NCBI GenBank assembly: GCA_022510745.1
Contig: JAFLSY010000005.1
Coordinates: 62,001-126,000 of the forward strand
Direction of reading: 5' to 3'
Length of the DNA stretch: 64,000 nt
Origin: Lachnospiraceae bacterium
GTDB taxonomy: Bacteria > Bacillota > Clostridia > Lachnospirales > Lachnospiraceae
Shown here: piece after piece, positions 17,518 to 27,032 of the stretch
Numbering within the stretch: position 1 is the stretch's first letter
Layout: each line of letters begins with the position of its first letter
Made by a program: the position numbers and the translations under genes
Notes under the pieces: model-generated
Database searches by the model: none
The model's input: only the letters and a program-made list of their open reading frames with translations
What the model was told of the DNA's origin: nothing

Positions 17518-20500
17518 ATGGGTAAAATCAGAGAAAGGGTCATTGCATATGTATTGGCATTCTGTACGTTAGTATCGGCAGTTTGTACGGGGATTACCAT
17601 GCCTGTGTCGGCGGCGGAAGGGACCGGCAATATTGAGTTAAATACTAGTACAGTGCAAATTTGGGATGGACAAAAATGGGTTGATTTCACCGACGGCATG
17701 ACGGTTCGGGACGGTGATTCATTAAGTATTACCTTTAATTGGTCTTTGGACAATACCGATAAAGAGACGAAAGAGTTTAGATCAAAAATCACACCATTAG
17801 AAAATGTTACGATTCCGAATATGCCGGAACCCCTGCCCTTGATGTATGGGAATACTCCAATAGGCACATATCAGGTCGTAAATGGCGAGTTAATTATCAT
17901 CATAACAGATGACGAATATCTGGAAAATCACTCTGAGAGAAAGGGTGGCGTTAATGTTACCGGTCAGATTGCAGTAAATGGAGGACCGGAGAAAGACGGA
18001 GAGAAAGTTCCTATTGTAATAGTGGATCAAACGATTAACGCAAATTATAAGTCTACAGCGGCCGAAAGCGGGCTGTGGATAAGTAAGAATGCAGACGGGG
18101 GTGTTGTAAAGGGTGAAGACGGTAAATACCGTCAGGCCTTCAAGGTGAGTCTGACAGCTCATGATGGTGATGTTACGATTAACGAGTTAAAGGATGAGTT
18201 AGGAAACGGGCTTAGTAATATGTCCGAGTGGAAGGTTATCGAATGTCCTTCCGGTAATGAAGCTTTATCCCAAGCTTTGGCAGGGGGGGTATTTAGTCTT
18301 AACGACTTAAATGATGCACTGAAGGGAAAAACGCTTTCTAAAGGGGAAACTCTGACTTTTGAATATACTGTAGAAGTATCGGAAGATATTTATAAGCAGG
18401 ATGGCGGCGGAAAAAATTATAGTAATGCTTTTTCTGCCGATTATACCACGAACGGAAATAACCAAACAAGTAATGGCGATTCCGCATCTGCGTCCGCTAA
18501 CCGGCCGACTGTTGAAAAAAAGGGTGTGATTAAAGGGGACGACCAACTGGTCGAGTGGACAATTACAATTGATTTAAAGGACTGGAAAGATAAATCAATT
18601 GATGAAATTATTGATGAATTAGGGAGCGGTTTTGTAGAGGAAAATATCTCCATTTCAAAGGACGACTTTGATGAAACACCGGACGGTTCCGGTATTTGGG
18701 TGGCTACTTATACTACACATATTTCTGAAGACGTCCAGAACAGTCCAAGTACAACACAGCTGAAAAATAAGGTGACAGTTACTGTAGGAGGTAACGAATA
18801 TACAGCAGAGGGTAGTGTTGCATCGAAAGAGACAACATGGATTGAAAAGGTGGCAACAGGATATGATCCTGATACAAATCGTATTACTTGGGAAGTAATC
18901 TTACTGGTACCGGATACCGAAGTTACGAATGTTAGAGTATCAGATGTTCCAAATGCGAGTGCTCTTGGTCGACATACATTGCAAACTGACGCTGTTTGGG
19001 TGGATGGAGAACTCGTTGTAGATAAAGGTCAAAAGGTAGCAAGTAATGATATTATTACAGAATATAATAATTATTATGGCATATATATTGTTTTTAATGA
19101 TGCTTATATTCAAAAACATGCCGGAGAATCTATTAAAATCACCTATACAACGCTAGTAGAGGATGATGTCAATACGGGAAATTCCTACAGGAACGATGCC
19201 ACTTTAACTTATTTTGATTCCACCGTAGGCGATACAGGTAAGGATGTACAGCAGAGTACGAGTGCAACTTGGAAGCATGAATCAGAACGAGATGTGCTTT
19301 CTAAGGAAGGTGAACCTGCAAAAAATGGTGAGAATGCGATAGATTATACTTTGGAAATCAATATTGATGATATCCAAGGTCTAGAAGAAGGCGGAGAGAT
19401 TGTAGTAACTGACGTGCTGCCTGACGGATTAAAATTAGTTGAAGACAGTATTAAATATATAAATATCGAGTATTACCCATCATGGAATGTAAAACAAGAG
19501 TATCAGAGCGCTGAAAAAATTTCAGGCAGTAATGAAGGGACGGAAGGTACCATAGAATTTAAAATCCCCGTCACATCATCTGTCATTTCTAACAAAAATA
19601 ACTTGGATGAGTGGGGAGTTTACTATATTCGTATTACCTTTACAGCTGAAGTAATAGACCAGTCCACTTTCACACGAAATGGAGGTGCAAGTTATACCAA
19701 CACTGCTACGGCAACCTATAACATGAAAAATATCGGCTCTGCAGAAACCACGACAGAGTTGACACCTAAGCAGGTTGTTACAAAGAAGGCTGACTATTCT
19801 GAGGCTACAGCACCGTATGTTTATTATACAATAGATGTAAATCCGGATGCATTGGACTTATCTGATGGATGGCTGCTGGCTAAGGATACGCTGGGCAGTG
19901 CTTTAAGTTATGATTTAAGCACTATCAAAGTAGAAGAATATACCGCCGAGGGTATATGGAAAGACCTTATAAAAGGTACGGACTACATGTATACTTATGA
20001 TGCGTCAGACAACTCCGTTACTTTCCAATTGCCGGATCAAAAGCATCTGCGGATTACCTATACCGTATTGGTTAATTTGTCTTATTCTACGGATGAAACA
20101 AAAAACGGTCAGTTGACGCCGGAGAATTCCTTTAACCGTTTTCAGTTGACTGCTTTCCAATCCTCATCCATGGAAGCGGAAAGCAATTTTGATCAGGCAG
20201 TTTTTCAGCCTAGAGGATGGGCGGAAGCGACACTTGGTAGAGTTACCATTAATAAATATTATACGAGTGAAGATGGCCAAATGATAGATTTGGATGGTGC
20301 TGTCTTTAAGCTGTCAGCGGTTGTGAATAATGACACGACTTCAGACCCTATGCAGCTTAATCCGGTTGAGGCATCTATTGAAGTCAAGGACGGAAAGGCA
20401 ACAATATCCGGTTTATCTTTGGACCAAATATATGTGCTTGAGGAAATTACTGCGCCGACAGGATATAAGCGCGGAGAACCTTTTTATTTTGTGTTGCCCG

Positions 20501-23500
20501 GTTCTTCAAACGTAACTCTGCCGGATGGATTAAACGGGATTACCTGTGCATCGGAAGGTACCATTTATTATGAAAACTTCCCGAAGACGACGGCAGACGG
20601 CCAGTTAGTTATCACCAAAACCGTTACCGGTGACGTATCGAAGGAAACTGCAGAACAGTTTCTGCAATTTACGGTGACGAAAAAAGGTGCAAGCGGAGAT
20701 TCTATAGTATATCAGAATTATCTAAGTGACTTTAGTTATGATGGCGGAAGCTGGACAAAGGAACTGGAACTGGAGCCGGGGGAATATACGGTAGAGGAGA
20801 CCTTGTATGACATAGAAGGCAAAGTAATCACGAGCGTAACCTATACGGTAAGCAGTGTCGGCGGTGAAACTGCCTTGGTTGAGAATGGCGAGCCTGTGCC
20901 GGGAGCAAATCCTCCGACTGTAACCGTAACAGAAAACGGATCCATTACAGTAGCCTATAAGGACAATTATGAGGATGAAATTATAGCTCCAACACTCGGC
21001 AGCTTGACTATCAAGAAGACCGTGACGGGTGCTTTAAACTGGTCTGATGTAGTTGGAGAAATTAGCTTTACGGTTAAAAAGGGCGATAAAGTAATAGGTA
21101 CGTACACTTATACTGCATCGGAAATTGATCCGGCCAGTGGATTATATAGTCATACCATTTCCGATTTAGAGCCGGGCGAGTATACCGTAACCGAAACCGT
21201 GACAGATAAAGCTGGCTATACCTGCAGCACGACTTATACCGTAACTGTGAGTAAGGATGGAGAGCCACAAGAAAGCGTACCGCAAACGGAAGCCAAAGTT
21301 GAAGTGACAGCGGGCGAAGAGACTACCGTGCACTTTGTTAATACCTATAAGAGAGAGGTCGGCAGTTTGACTCTGGAGAAGACCATTGCGGGTGGTCTTA
21401 GTTGGGATGCTATAAAAGCCGGTCTGACCTTTGTTATAAGTGTGAAGGGAACGGACGGCACATATACCGAGTATACGAAAATTTATGGCTCGCAACTGAA
21501 TCCGTCTGAGGGCAAATATTCTTTCACTTTGGATAATCTGCCCACCGGAGAATATAAAGTTGAAGAAATCGTATCCGGCAATATAGCATGGGGAGGAAAA
21601 GATTATGTTCTGGCTACGGTAACTTATCAGGTTGGCGGCAGCAGAGAAACAGACTGTACCACGGATAAGAGTACTTCGGACATTACCATTGGAAAAGGTG
21701 AAAACACCCGTGTAACTTTCAACAATACCTATGCATTGAATGAAGGCAAGCTGATTCTGCGCAAAAAGGTAGAAGGTATCCAGAATGGTGAGCAGGCTGC
21801 CGATGCTCAGGCCGCTTGGGAAGCAGTCAAAGGCAGTCTGACCTTTGAGGTATCGAAATATAATGACGAAGCTGCACCTCCGGGCTATGAGTTCTATGAG
21901 AGTATTAGTGGTAATGATGGCCGTTGGAAAATGGAAGGCGAATATGCAGTATTAGAGTTGACCGGATTACCGGTTGGCACTTATAAAGTGGAAGAAACTT
22001 CCGGCTTGCTTGAGGATTACACCATCGTGGCAACAGTATGTGAAGTTTCCCCCGCTAATGGTGGAAGTATAGCGGAGGATAAGCTTTCCGCAGAAAATAT
22101 AGAAGTGAAAAGAGAGGGTGCTAAAGATACTGTAACTGTAACGGTAACTTTTACCAATACCTATATTTCCAACAATGCGCAAATTCAGTTGGAGAAGAAG
22201 ATAGAAGGTGTTCTGAACAAAAAAGGAAACCCGCTTAGTACGAAAGATGTTTGGGAGACGATTAAGGAACAGCTTAAATTCGAAATAACAAATGAGGACA
22301 CAGGGGCAACGACTACAGTAGACGGAAGCGGGGATTGGAAGTATAACGAAGAGAGCGACAGTTATATCATAACGGTTCCTCTTACCGCAGGTACCTATAC
22401 GGTAAAAGAGACGGTTTTTGATGTGACGGATCATACTTGGAAGTCCGTTTCCTACACGGTTACAGTTGGAGGAAGTACGTCTGAAAACGGAACAATAGCA
22501 GATGCTGAAAACGCTGAAACGCCAAGTTTTGAGGTAAAACCCGGCAGCAGCAATATCATAGTGAGCCTCTGCAATAACTATGAGCATGATGAAGGTACAC
22601 TGAAATTGACGAAAGAAGTTACCGGTTTAAGTGCGGATGTTCTGCAGACGTTGATCAACAACAAAAAAATCGAATTCACTATTGTGAATGTAGATACAGG
22701 GAAAGCATATCCCTTTACACTTTCTGATTTTAAAGATAATGAAGACGGAACCTACACGTTGATGTTTGACGGAAAAAGCGGCAATCAGGAAATGTTGCCG
22801 ACCGGAACCTATACGATTACGGAATCCGATTTCAATATCGATAATTATTCGGTAGAGGTCACGTATGAGGTAAATCCGCCCGAAGCTCGGACGGAGGAAG
22901 CGCAGGGGCCGGAGGGACCCGGAAAAACGGTTTATTTCATAGTAAAAAAGGATGGGGAGACCGAGGTTACCTTTACTAATAACTACACAAAGGATCCGGG
23001 AAAGCTGACTCTGCAAAAGACGGTAAGCGGTGATTTAGATTGGGATGATGTGAAAGGTACTTTCTCCATTGTAATAGACTATGAGGGAAGTGGCTCAGAT
23101 CCCAAGTTCCCGATGACAATTGAGGGTAAAGATTCTCGCTGGACGGTGTCTTCCGAGAATGTATATACCTTGACATTGGAAGGACTAGAGCCGCGGGAGT
23201 ATACCGTAACGGAAACTTTCAAAGATGAAAAAACAGGTTATACCCGTACTACCACCTATAAAGTGAACGGAAACAGTGCGGAGGCAGACTCTGAAGGAAA
23301 AGTAAAAGTAACGGTAACATCAAATACCACCGGCAAGGTTGACATTGAGAACAACTATTCGCAGGATAAGGGCAAACTGATTATCACCAAAACCATTGTA
23401 GGTTTGGACGAAGACGCAGATGCAAAGAATACTGTGGTAAGTACGATAAAGTTTGTTGTTACAAATGCGGATACAAAGAAGAAAGTAGGAGAATATTCTC

Positions 23501-25929
23501 TAAGTACCTTTGGTGAGAACTCCGGACTTTACACTATGGAGATTCCGGAGTTACCCGTAGGTAATTACACGGTTGAAGAAACTGCCTATACTGTAGAGGG
23601 CTATATAATTTCGAGCATCACTTATACAGTGAATAACAATGGGGAAACCACTCTGGTAACAAACGAGGGAGAGCCCGGTGCGGCTCCTGCAGTTGTGATT
23701 GAAAAGGGAGAATCCACCACCATTGCTTTTAAGGACACCTATACCAAAAAACTTCCCGATACCGGCAAGCTGATTCTGCAGAAGATTGTGGGCGGAGAGC
23801 TAAACTATGAACGCTGGAACGATATAAAGGCAACTTTGAGTTTTGAAGTAAAAGACAGCCAGGGAAAAGAAGTAGAAGGTTCACCTTTTGCTGCAAGCGG
23901 CTTTACCTATAATGATAACTACAAGGCATATGTCTTGGAAATTCCCAATCTGACTCCGGGTGAATACACGGTAAGAGAGCTTATTAATGGCAAGGTAACA
24001 GACTATACCTGCAGTACTACCTATACAGTGGGCTCCGGAGCTACAGCAGGACTTCCGTATGAAGAAGCCGGTGTCAAGGTAAATGTACCCGCTAATGGAG
24101 ATAATCAAGTGGTCTTTACTAATAGGTATACACTGGATAGAGGCAATCTGAAGATTACCAAAACCATTGAAGGGGATGTTACCAAGGAGCAGGCAAAGGC
24201 AATCACATTTACCATAACAAACGGCAAGGATTATACGAAAGAATTTACTTTGGCAAATGGAGAATTTAACTATGATGAGCCAAGCAAGACTTATACCTTG
24301 AGTCTTGAAAATCTGCCGGTAGGCAATTATACGGTTACGGAAACCCACTATAATATGGACGGTTTCATTACGGAGAGCATCACCTATCAGATTAACGGTA
24401 ATGGTGAAGTCGAACTGGTTAAAAATGATAAACCAACAGGTCAAGCCGCTCCTACAGCTACAGTAGAAAAGGGTCAAACCGCTACAATAGCTTACAAGGA
24501 TGTCTATAGGGCAATTCCTAAGGGCAGTCTGGATTTAGAAAAAACTGTAACGGGTAACCTTAAATGGGCTGATGTAAAGGATCATATCAGTTTTACTGTA
24601 AAGGGTCCCGGCGGCTATGAAAAAACCTTTACTGCGAAAGATTTTAAGGATGAGGATGGGGACGGAATCTATACCTGTACCATCTCTGATCTGGAACTTG
24701 GAACGTATACTATAACGGAGACAGTTACCCAAGAGGAAAAAGGTTATACCCGTACTACCCGCTATGTGGTAGGAAGCGAAAACGCTAAAGAGGGTGGGTC
24801 AGCAGAACTAGAGCTGACAGAGGCTAATCCGGACGGTAAAGTCACTTTCTCCAACGACTATGTGCAGAATAAAGGTTCGTTGCAGCTGACAAAAGTAGTG
24901 ACCGGACTGAGCGCTGATGAACTAAATGCAGCCATTAAAGCAGGAAAGATTAAATTCGTCATTAAAAATAAAGAAACAGGAATAGAGTATCCTTATACAC
25001 TGGCTAACTTTGCGTCTAACGGAAGCGGAAGTTATACGCTGATTTTTGACGGAGAAGGCACTAATCCGGGAATGCTGCCGGAAGGCGAGTATACAATTAT
25101 AGAGTCCAACTTTGACATTCCTAATTATCAGCTCGGTATTACTTATGTGGTAAAAGGAGGCGCTTCCGGATCAGGTAATGAAGTATCCATTACGGTGAAA
25201 AAAGATACCCGAACCGAGGTGACCATTAACAATATGTATACCAGTACAAAGGGCAGCCTTGTGATTCAAAAGCGGGTGACCAGAGAGGATCCGAACGATC
25301 CTGTGATTGGCTGGAGTGATATTAAAAAATATTTGTCCTTTGTGATTAAGGACGAAGACGGAAAGGTTGTAAGGACTATATCTCCTAATGAGGTAAACTT
25401 TGAGGAATTAAATGGCACTTATTCCTATACCGTTACGGGGCTGGATGCCGGAAAGACTTATACCGTAACGGAAACTTCATCCAAAGTACCGGGCTATAGC
25501 TATACTGTTTCTTTTACGGGAGAAGGAAATGTAACACCGCTTAGCGGAAACGGAGCAGAAACCAAGGCAACGGTGAGCGAAGCGGAAAGTGCGGTAATTA
25601 CCTTTACCAACACCTATAAAAAGGATAAGGAAGAGCAGCAAAAGCCAACTCAGCCCCCTGAGACGAACCCGACACCATCAACACCGAACCCTGCACCCGC
25701 ACCGACACAGCCGACGCCTACACCGTCACCGACACCGGTTCTGCAGGTACCGCCCACACCTTCGCCGTCTAAATCACCGGGAGAGGGAGGCAACGTATTA
25801 GGTGCTGAAAGGGATAGAGTACCCCAGACAAGCGATTACTTCTTTATGTGGCTGTCGCTGTTTTTAGCCAGTCTGAGCTCATTACTGGGATATTTGTCAT
25901 TTTTAAATAAGAAGAACCGTGATTCTTGA
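17518..25929 (+). CDS. Giant Cna-B/SpaA-repeat cell-surface protein (2803 aa)
   Basis: Predicted wall-attached adhesin or fibre. A signal peptide spans residues 1-33 (cleavage near MPVSAA). About 34-900 holds several beta-sandwich domains of the isopeptide-forming fimbrial/DUF11-like kind. A SpaA-like domain follows (about 907-1015: INKYY, LDGAVFKL, YVLEEITAPTGY). Thirteen modules of about 120-145 residues then run from about 1025 to 2702, each starting like GxLxxxKxVxG, with YTVxE inside and [FY]x[ND]xY at the end. A Pro/Thr-rich stalk (about 2705-2762) leads to VPQTS (2768-2772), a hydrophobic helix and KKNRDS. LPDTG also occurs internally (2079-2083). No sortase is in the window. Binding target unknown. 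Confidence 0.9.
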   Translation: MGKIRERVIAYVLAFCTLVSAVCTGITMPVSAAEGTGNIELNTSTVQIWDGQKWVDFTDGMTVRDGDSLSITFNWSLDNTDKETKEFRSKITPLENVTIPNMPEPLPLMYGNTPIGTYQVVNGELIIIITDDEYLENHSERKGGVNVTGQIAVNGGPEKDGEKVPIVIVDQTINANYKSTAAESGLWISKNADGGVVKGEDGKYRQAFKVSLTAHDGDVTINELKDELGNGLSNMSEWKVIECPSGNEALSQALAGGVFSLNDLNDALKGKTLSKGETLTFEYTVEVSEDIYKQDGGGKNYSNAFSADYTTNGNNQTSNGDSASASANRPTVEKKGVIKGDDQLVEWTITIDLKDWKDKSIDEIIDELGSGFVEENISISKDDFDETPDGSGIWVATYTTHISEDVQNSPSTTQLKNKVTVTVGGNEYTAEGSVASKETTWIEKVATGYDPDTNRITWEVILLVPDTEVTNVRVSDVPNASALGRHTLQTDAVWVDGELVVDKGQKVASNDIITEYNNYYGIYIVFNDAYIQKHAGESIKITYTTLVEDDVNTGNSYRNDATLTYFDSTVGDTGKDVQQSTSATWKHESERDVLSKEGEPAKNGENAIDYTLEINIDDIQGLEEGGEIVVTDVLPDGLKLVEDSIKYINIEYYPSWNVKQEYQSAEKISGSNEGTEGTIEFKIPVTSSVISNKNNLDEWGVYYIRITFTAEVIDQSTFTRNGGASYTNTATATYNMKNIGSAETTTELTPKQVVTKKADYSEATAPYVYYTIDVNPDALDLSDGWLLAKDTLGSALSYDLSTIKVEEYTAEGIWKDLIKGTDYMYTYDASDNSVTFQLPDQKHLRITYTVLVNLSYSTDETKNGQLTPENSFNRFQLTAFQSSSMEAESNFDQAVFQPRGWAEATLGRVTINKYYTSEDGQMIDLDGAVFKLSAVVNNDTTSDPMQLNPVEASIEVKDGKATISGLSLDQIYVLEEITAPTGYKRGEPFYFVLPGSSNVTLPDGLNGITCASEGTIYYENFPKTTADGQLVITKTVTGDVSKETAEQFLQFTVTKKGASGDSIVYQNYLSDFSYDGGSWTKELELEPGEYTVEETLYDIEGKVITSVTYTVSSVGGETALVENGEPVPGANPPTVTVTENGSITVAYKDNYEDEIIAPTLGSLTIKKTVTGALNWSDVVGEISFTVKKGDKVIGTYTYTASEIDPASGLYSHTISDLEPGEYTVTETVTDKAGYTCSTTYTVTVSKDGEPQESVPQTEAKVEVTAGEETTVHFVNTYKREVGSLTLEKTIAGGLSWDAIKAGLTFVISVKGTDGTYTEYTKIYGSQLNPSEGKYSFTLDNLPTGEYKVEEIVSGNIAWGGKDYVLATVTYQVGGSRETDCTTDKSTSDITIGKGENTRVTFNNTYALNEGKLILRKKVEGIQNGEQAADAQAAWEAVKGSLTFEVSKYNDEAAPPGYEFYESISGNDGRWKMEGEYAVLELTGLPVGTYKVEETSGLLEDYTIVATVCEVSPANGGSIAEDKLSAENIEVKREGAKDTVTVTVTFTNTYISNNAQIQLEKKIEGVLNKKGNPLSTKDVWETIKEQLKFEITNEDTGATTTVDGSGDWKYNEESDSYIITVPLTAGTYTVKETVFDVTDHTWKSVSYTVTVGGSTSENGTIADAENAETPSFEVKPGSSNIIVSLCNNYEHDEGTLKLTKEVTGLSADVLQTLINNKKIEFTIVNVDTGKAYPFTLSDFKDNEDGTYTLMFDGKSGNQEMLPTGTYTITESDFNIDNYSVEVTYEVNPPEARTEEAQGPEGPGKTVYFIVKKDGETEVTFTNNYTKDPGKLTLQKTVSGDLDWDDVKGTFSIVIDYEGSGSDPKFPMTIEGKDSRWTVSSENVYTLTLEGLEPREYTVTETFKDEKTGYTRTTTYKVNGNSAEADSEGKVKVTVTSNTTGKVDIENNYSQDKGKLIITKTIVGLDEDADAKNTVVSTIKFVVTNADTKKKVGEYSLSTFGENSGLYTMEIPELPVGNYTVEETAYTVEGYIISSITYTVNNNGETTLVTNEGEPGAAPAVVIEKGESTTIAFKDTYTKKLPDTGKLILQKIVGGELNYERWNDIKATLSFEVKDSQGKEVEGSPFAASGFTYNDNYKAYVLEIPNLTPGEYTVRELINGKVTDYTCSTTYTVGSGATAGLPYEEAGVKVNVPANGDNQVVFTNRYTLDRGNLKITKTIEGDVTKEQAKAITFTITNGKDYTKEFTLANGEFNYDEPSKTYTLSLENLPVGNYTVTETHYNMDGFITESITYQINGNGEVELVKNDKPTGQAAPTATVEKGQTATIAYKDVYRAIPKGSLDLEKTVTGNLKWADVKDHISFTVKGPGGYEKTFTAKDFKDEDGDGIYTCTISDLELGTYTITETVTQEEKGYTRTTRYVVGSENAKEGGSAELELTEANPDGKVTFSNDYVQNKGSLQLTKVVTGLSADELNAAIKAGKIKFVIKNKETGIEYPYTLANFASNGSGSYTLIFDGEGTNPGMLPEGEYTIIESNFDIPNYQLGITYVVKGGASGSGNEVSITVKKDTRTEVTINNMYTSTKGSLVIQKRVTREDPNDPVIGWSDIKKYLSFVIKDEDGKVVRTISPNEVNFEELNGTYSYTVTGLDAGKTYTVTETSSKVPGYSYTVSFTGEGNVTPLSGNGAETKATVSEAESAVITFTNTYKKDKEEQQKPTQPPETNPTPSTPNPAPAPTQPTPTPSPTPVLQVPPTPSPSKSPGEGGNVLGAERDRVPQTSDYFFMWLSLFLASLSSLLGYLSFLNKKNRDS
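20590..25620 (+). repeat. Thirteen tandem Cna-B-like coding modules
   Basis: Approximate module starts: 20590, 20992, 21355, 21739, 22171, 22591, 22996, 23368, 23761, 24139, 24520, 24871, 25249. By sequence they fall into types: modules 1, 8, 10 (GEPxx...AYKDxY ending); 2, 7, 9, 11 and more loosely 13 (GYTxxTTYxV); 6 and 12 (GLSAD...MLPxGxYTIxES); 3, 4, 5 are single or divergent. Like types are not adjacent, which points to duplication plus shuffling. Confidence 0.85.
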
Positions 25930-25940
25930 AAAGAGTTCCA

Positions 25941-25969
25941 TTGAATACGGCTGAAAAATGTGATACACT
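25941..25969 (+). promoter_or_regulatory. Probable promoter of the DHH gene
   Basis: TTGAAT (25941-25946), 17-bp spacer ending in TGA, then TACACT (25964-25969): an extended -10 type, about 50 bp before the start. Confidence 0.5.
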
Positions 25970-26020
25970 GACAAAAGAATAAAATTATTATAAGAGGAAC
26001 TTAACAAGGAGGAAACATCT

Positions 26021-26941
26021 GTGAGATTAGTAACTCGTTCTGATTTTGACGGGCTTGCATGCGGAGCGCTGCTTTTGGAGGCAGGAATCATTGACAACTG
26101 GAAATTTGCGCATCCCAAGGATTTGCAGGACGGACTGGTAGAAATTGACGAAAACGATTGTCTGGCTAACGTACCCTATGTAGAGGGCTGTGGTTTGTGG
26201 TTTGATCACCACTCCAGTGAGCATGAGAGGCTGGCGTTGGAAGGTAAGTACAAGGGAGAAAGCCGGATCACGCCCTCCTGCGCAAGGATCATCTATGAAT
26301 ATTACGGCGGAAGGGAGCGTTTTCCTCAGTTTGATGATATGATGATAGCTGTGGATAAGGTGGACTCAGGCGATCTGACCGTGGATGAGATTTTGAATCC
26401 TACGGGCTGGATATTGGTGGGCTTTTTGATGGATCCCAGAACAGGACTCGGCAGATGGCGTCAGTTTTCCATTTCCAACTATCAGCTTATGGAAAAGCTG
26501 ATGGAGGCTTGCCGTACCATGACTACGGATGAGATTTTGGCGCTGCCCGACGTACAGGAGCGAATTGAGGTATATAACGAGCAGACCCAGAAGTTCAAAG
26601 AGATGGTTACCAAGCATACCCGGGTTGAGGGCAATGTAATTATTTCTGATTTGAGGGGGGTTGACCCTATCTATACCGGCAACCGTTTTATGATCTACAG
26701 TATGTATCCCGAGCAGAACATCTCCGCTTGGATTGTAAGCGGACGCGGAGGCCAGGGCTGCTCTGCGGCAGTTGGTTACAGTATTATAAATAAAACCTCT
26801 GATGTCAACGTGGGAAGTCTGATGTTAAAGTATAACGGCGGCGGACACAAGAAGGTGGGTACCTGCCAGTTTACCAATGAAAATATGGAGACGGATCTGC
26901 CCAAGATGTTAAAGGAGCTTTGCGAGATGGCCAACGGCTAA
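26021..26941 (+). CDS. DHH superfamily phosphoesterase
   Basis: Predicted metal-dependent phosphoesterase acting on phosphoanhydride or nucleotide phosphodiester bonds. It has 306 residues with a GTG start after AAGGAGG. The metal-binding motifs are RSDFDGLACG near the start and LWFDHHSSEH (about 66-75), and the DHHA1-type motif GGGHKKVGTCQF is near the C-terminus. No membrane or regulatory domains, unlike GdpP. Could be an exopolyphosphatase-like or nanoRNase-like enzyme; the substrate cannot be decided. Confidence 0.88.
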   Translation: MRLVTRSDFDGLACGALLLEAGIIDNWKFAHPKDLQDGLVEIDENDCLANVPYVEGCGLWFDHHSSEHERLALEGKYKGESRITPSCARIIYEYYGGRERFPQFDDMMIAVDKVDSGDLTVDEILNPTGWILVGFLMDPRTGLGRWRQFSISNYQLMEKLMEACRTMTTDEILALPDVQERIEVYNEQTQKFKEMVTKHTRVEGNVIISDLRGVDPIYTGNRFMIYSMYPEQNISAWIVSGRGGQGCSAAVGYSIINKTSDVNVGSLMLKYNGGGHKKVGTCQFTNENMETDLPKMLKELCEMANG

Positions 26942-27032
26942 AGAATTGCCGGAAAAATGCCGAAATAATACAGAGATATTGTAATTAAAAATAGGAAACG
27001 GATTTCCGAAGAGAATCAAGGAGGATTATAGT

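Noticed and set aside
21967..22587. 206-codon open frame on the minus strand inside the giant surface protein gene
   Set aside because: No ribosome site or recognisable protein; it mirrors the biased codon use of the repeats.
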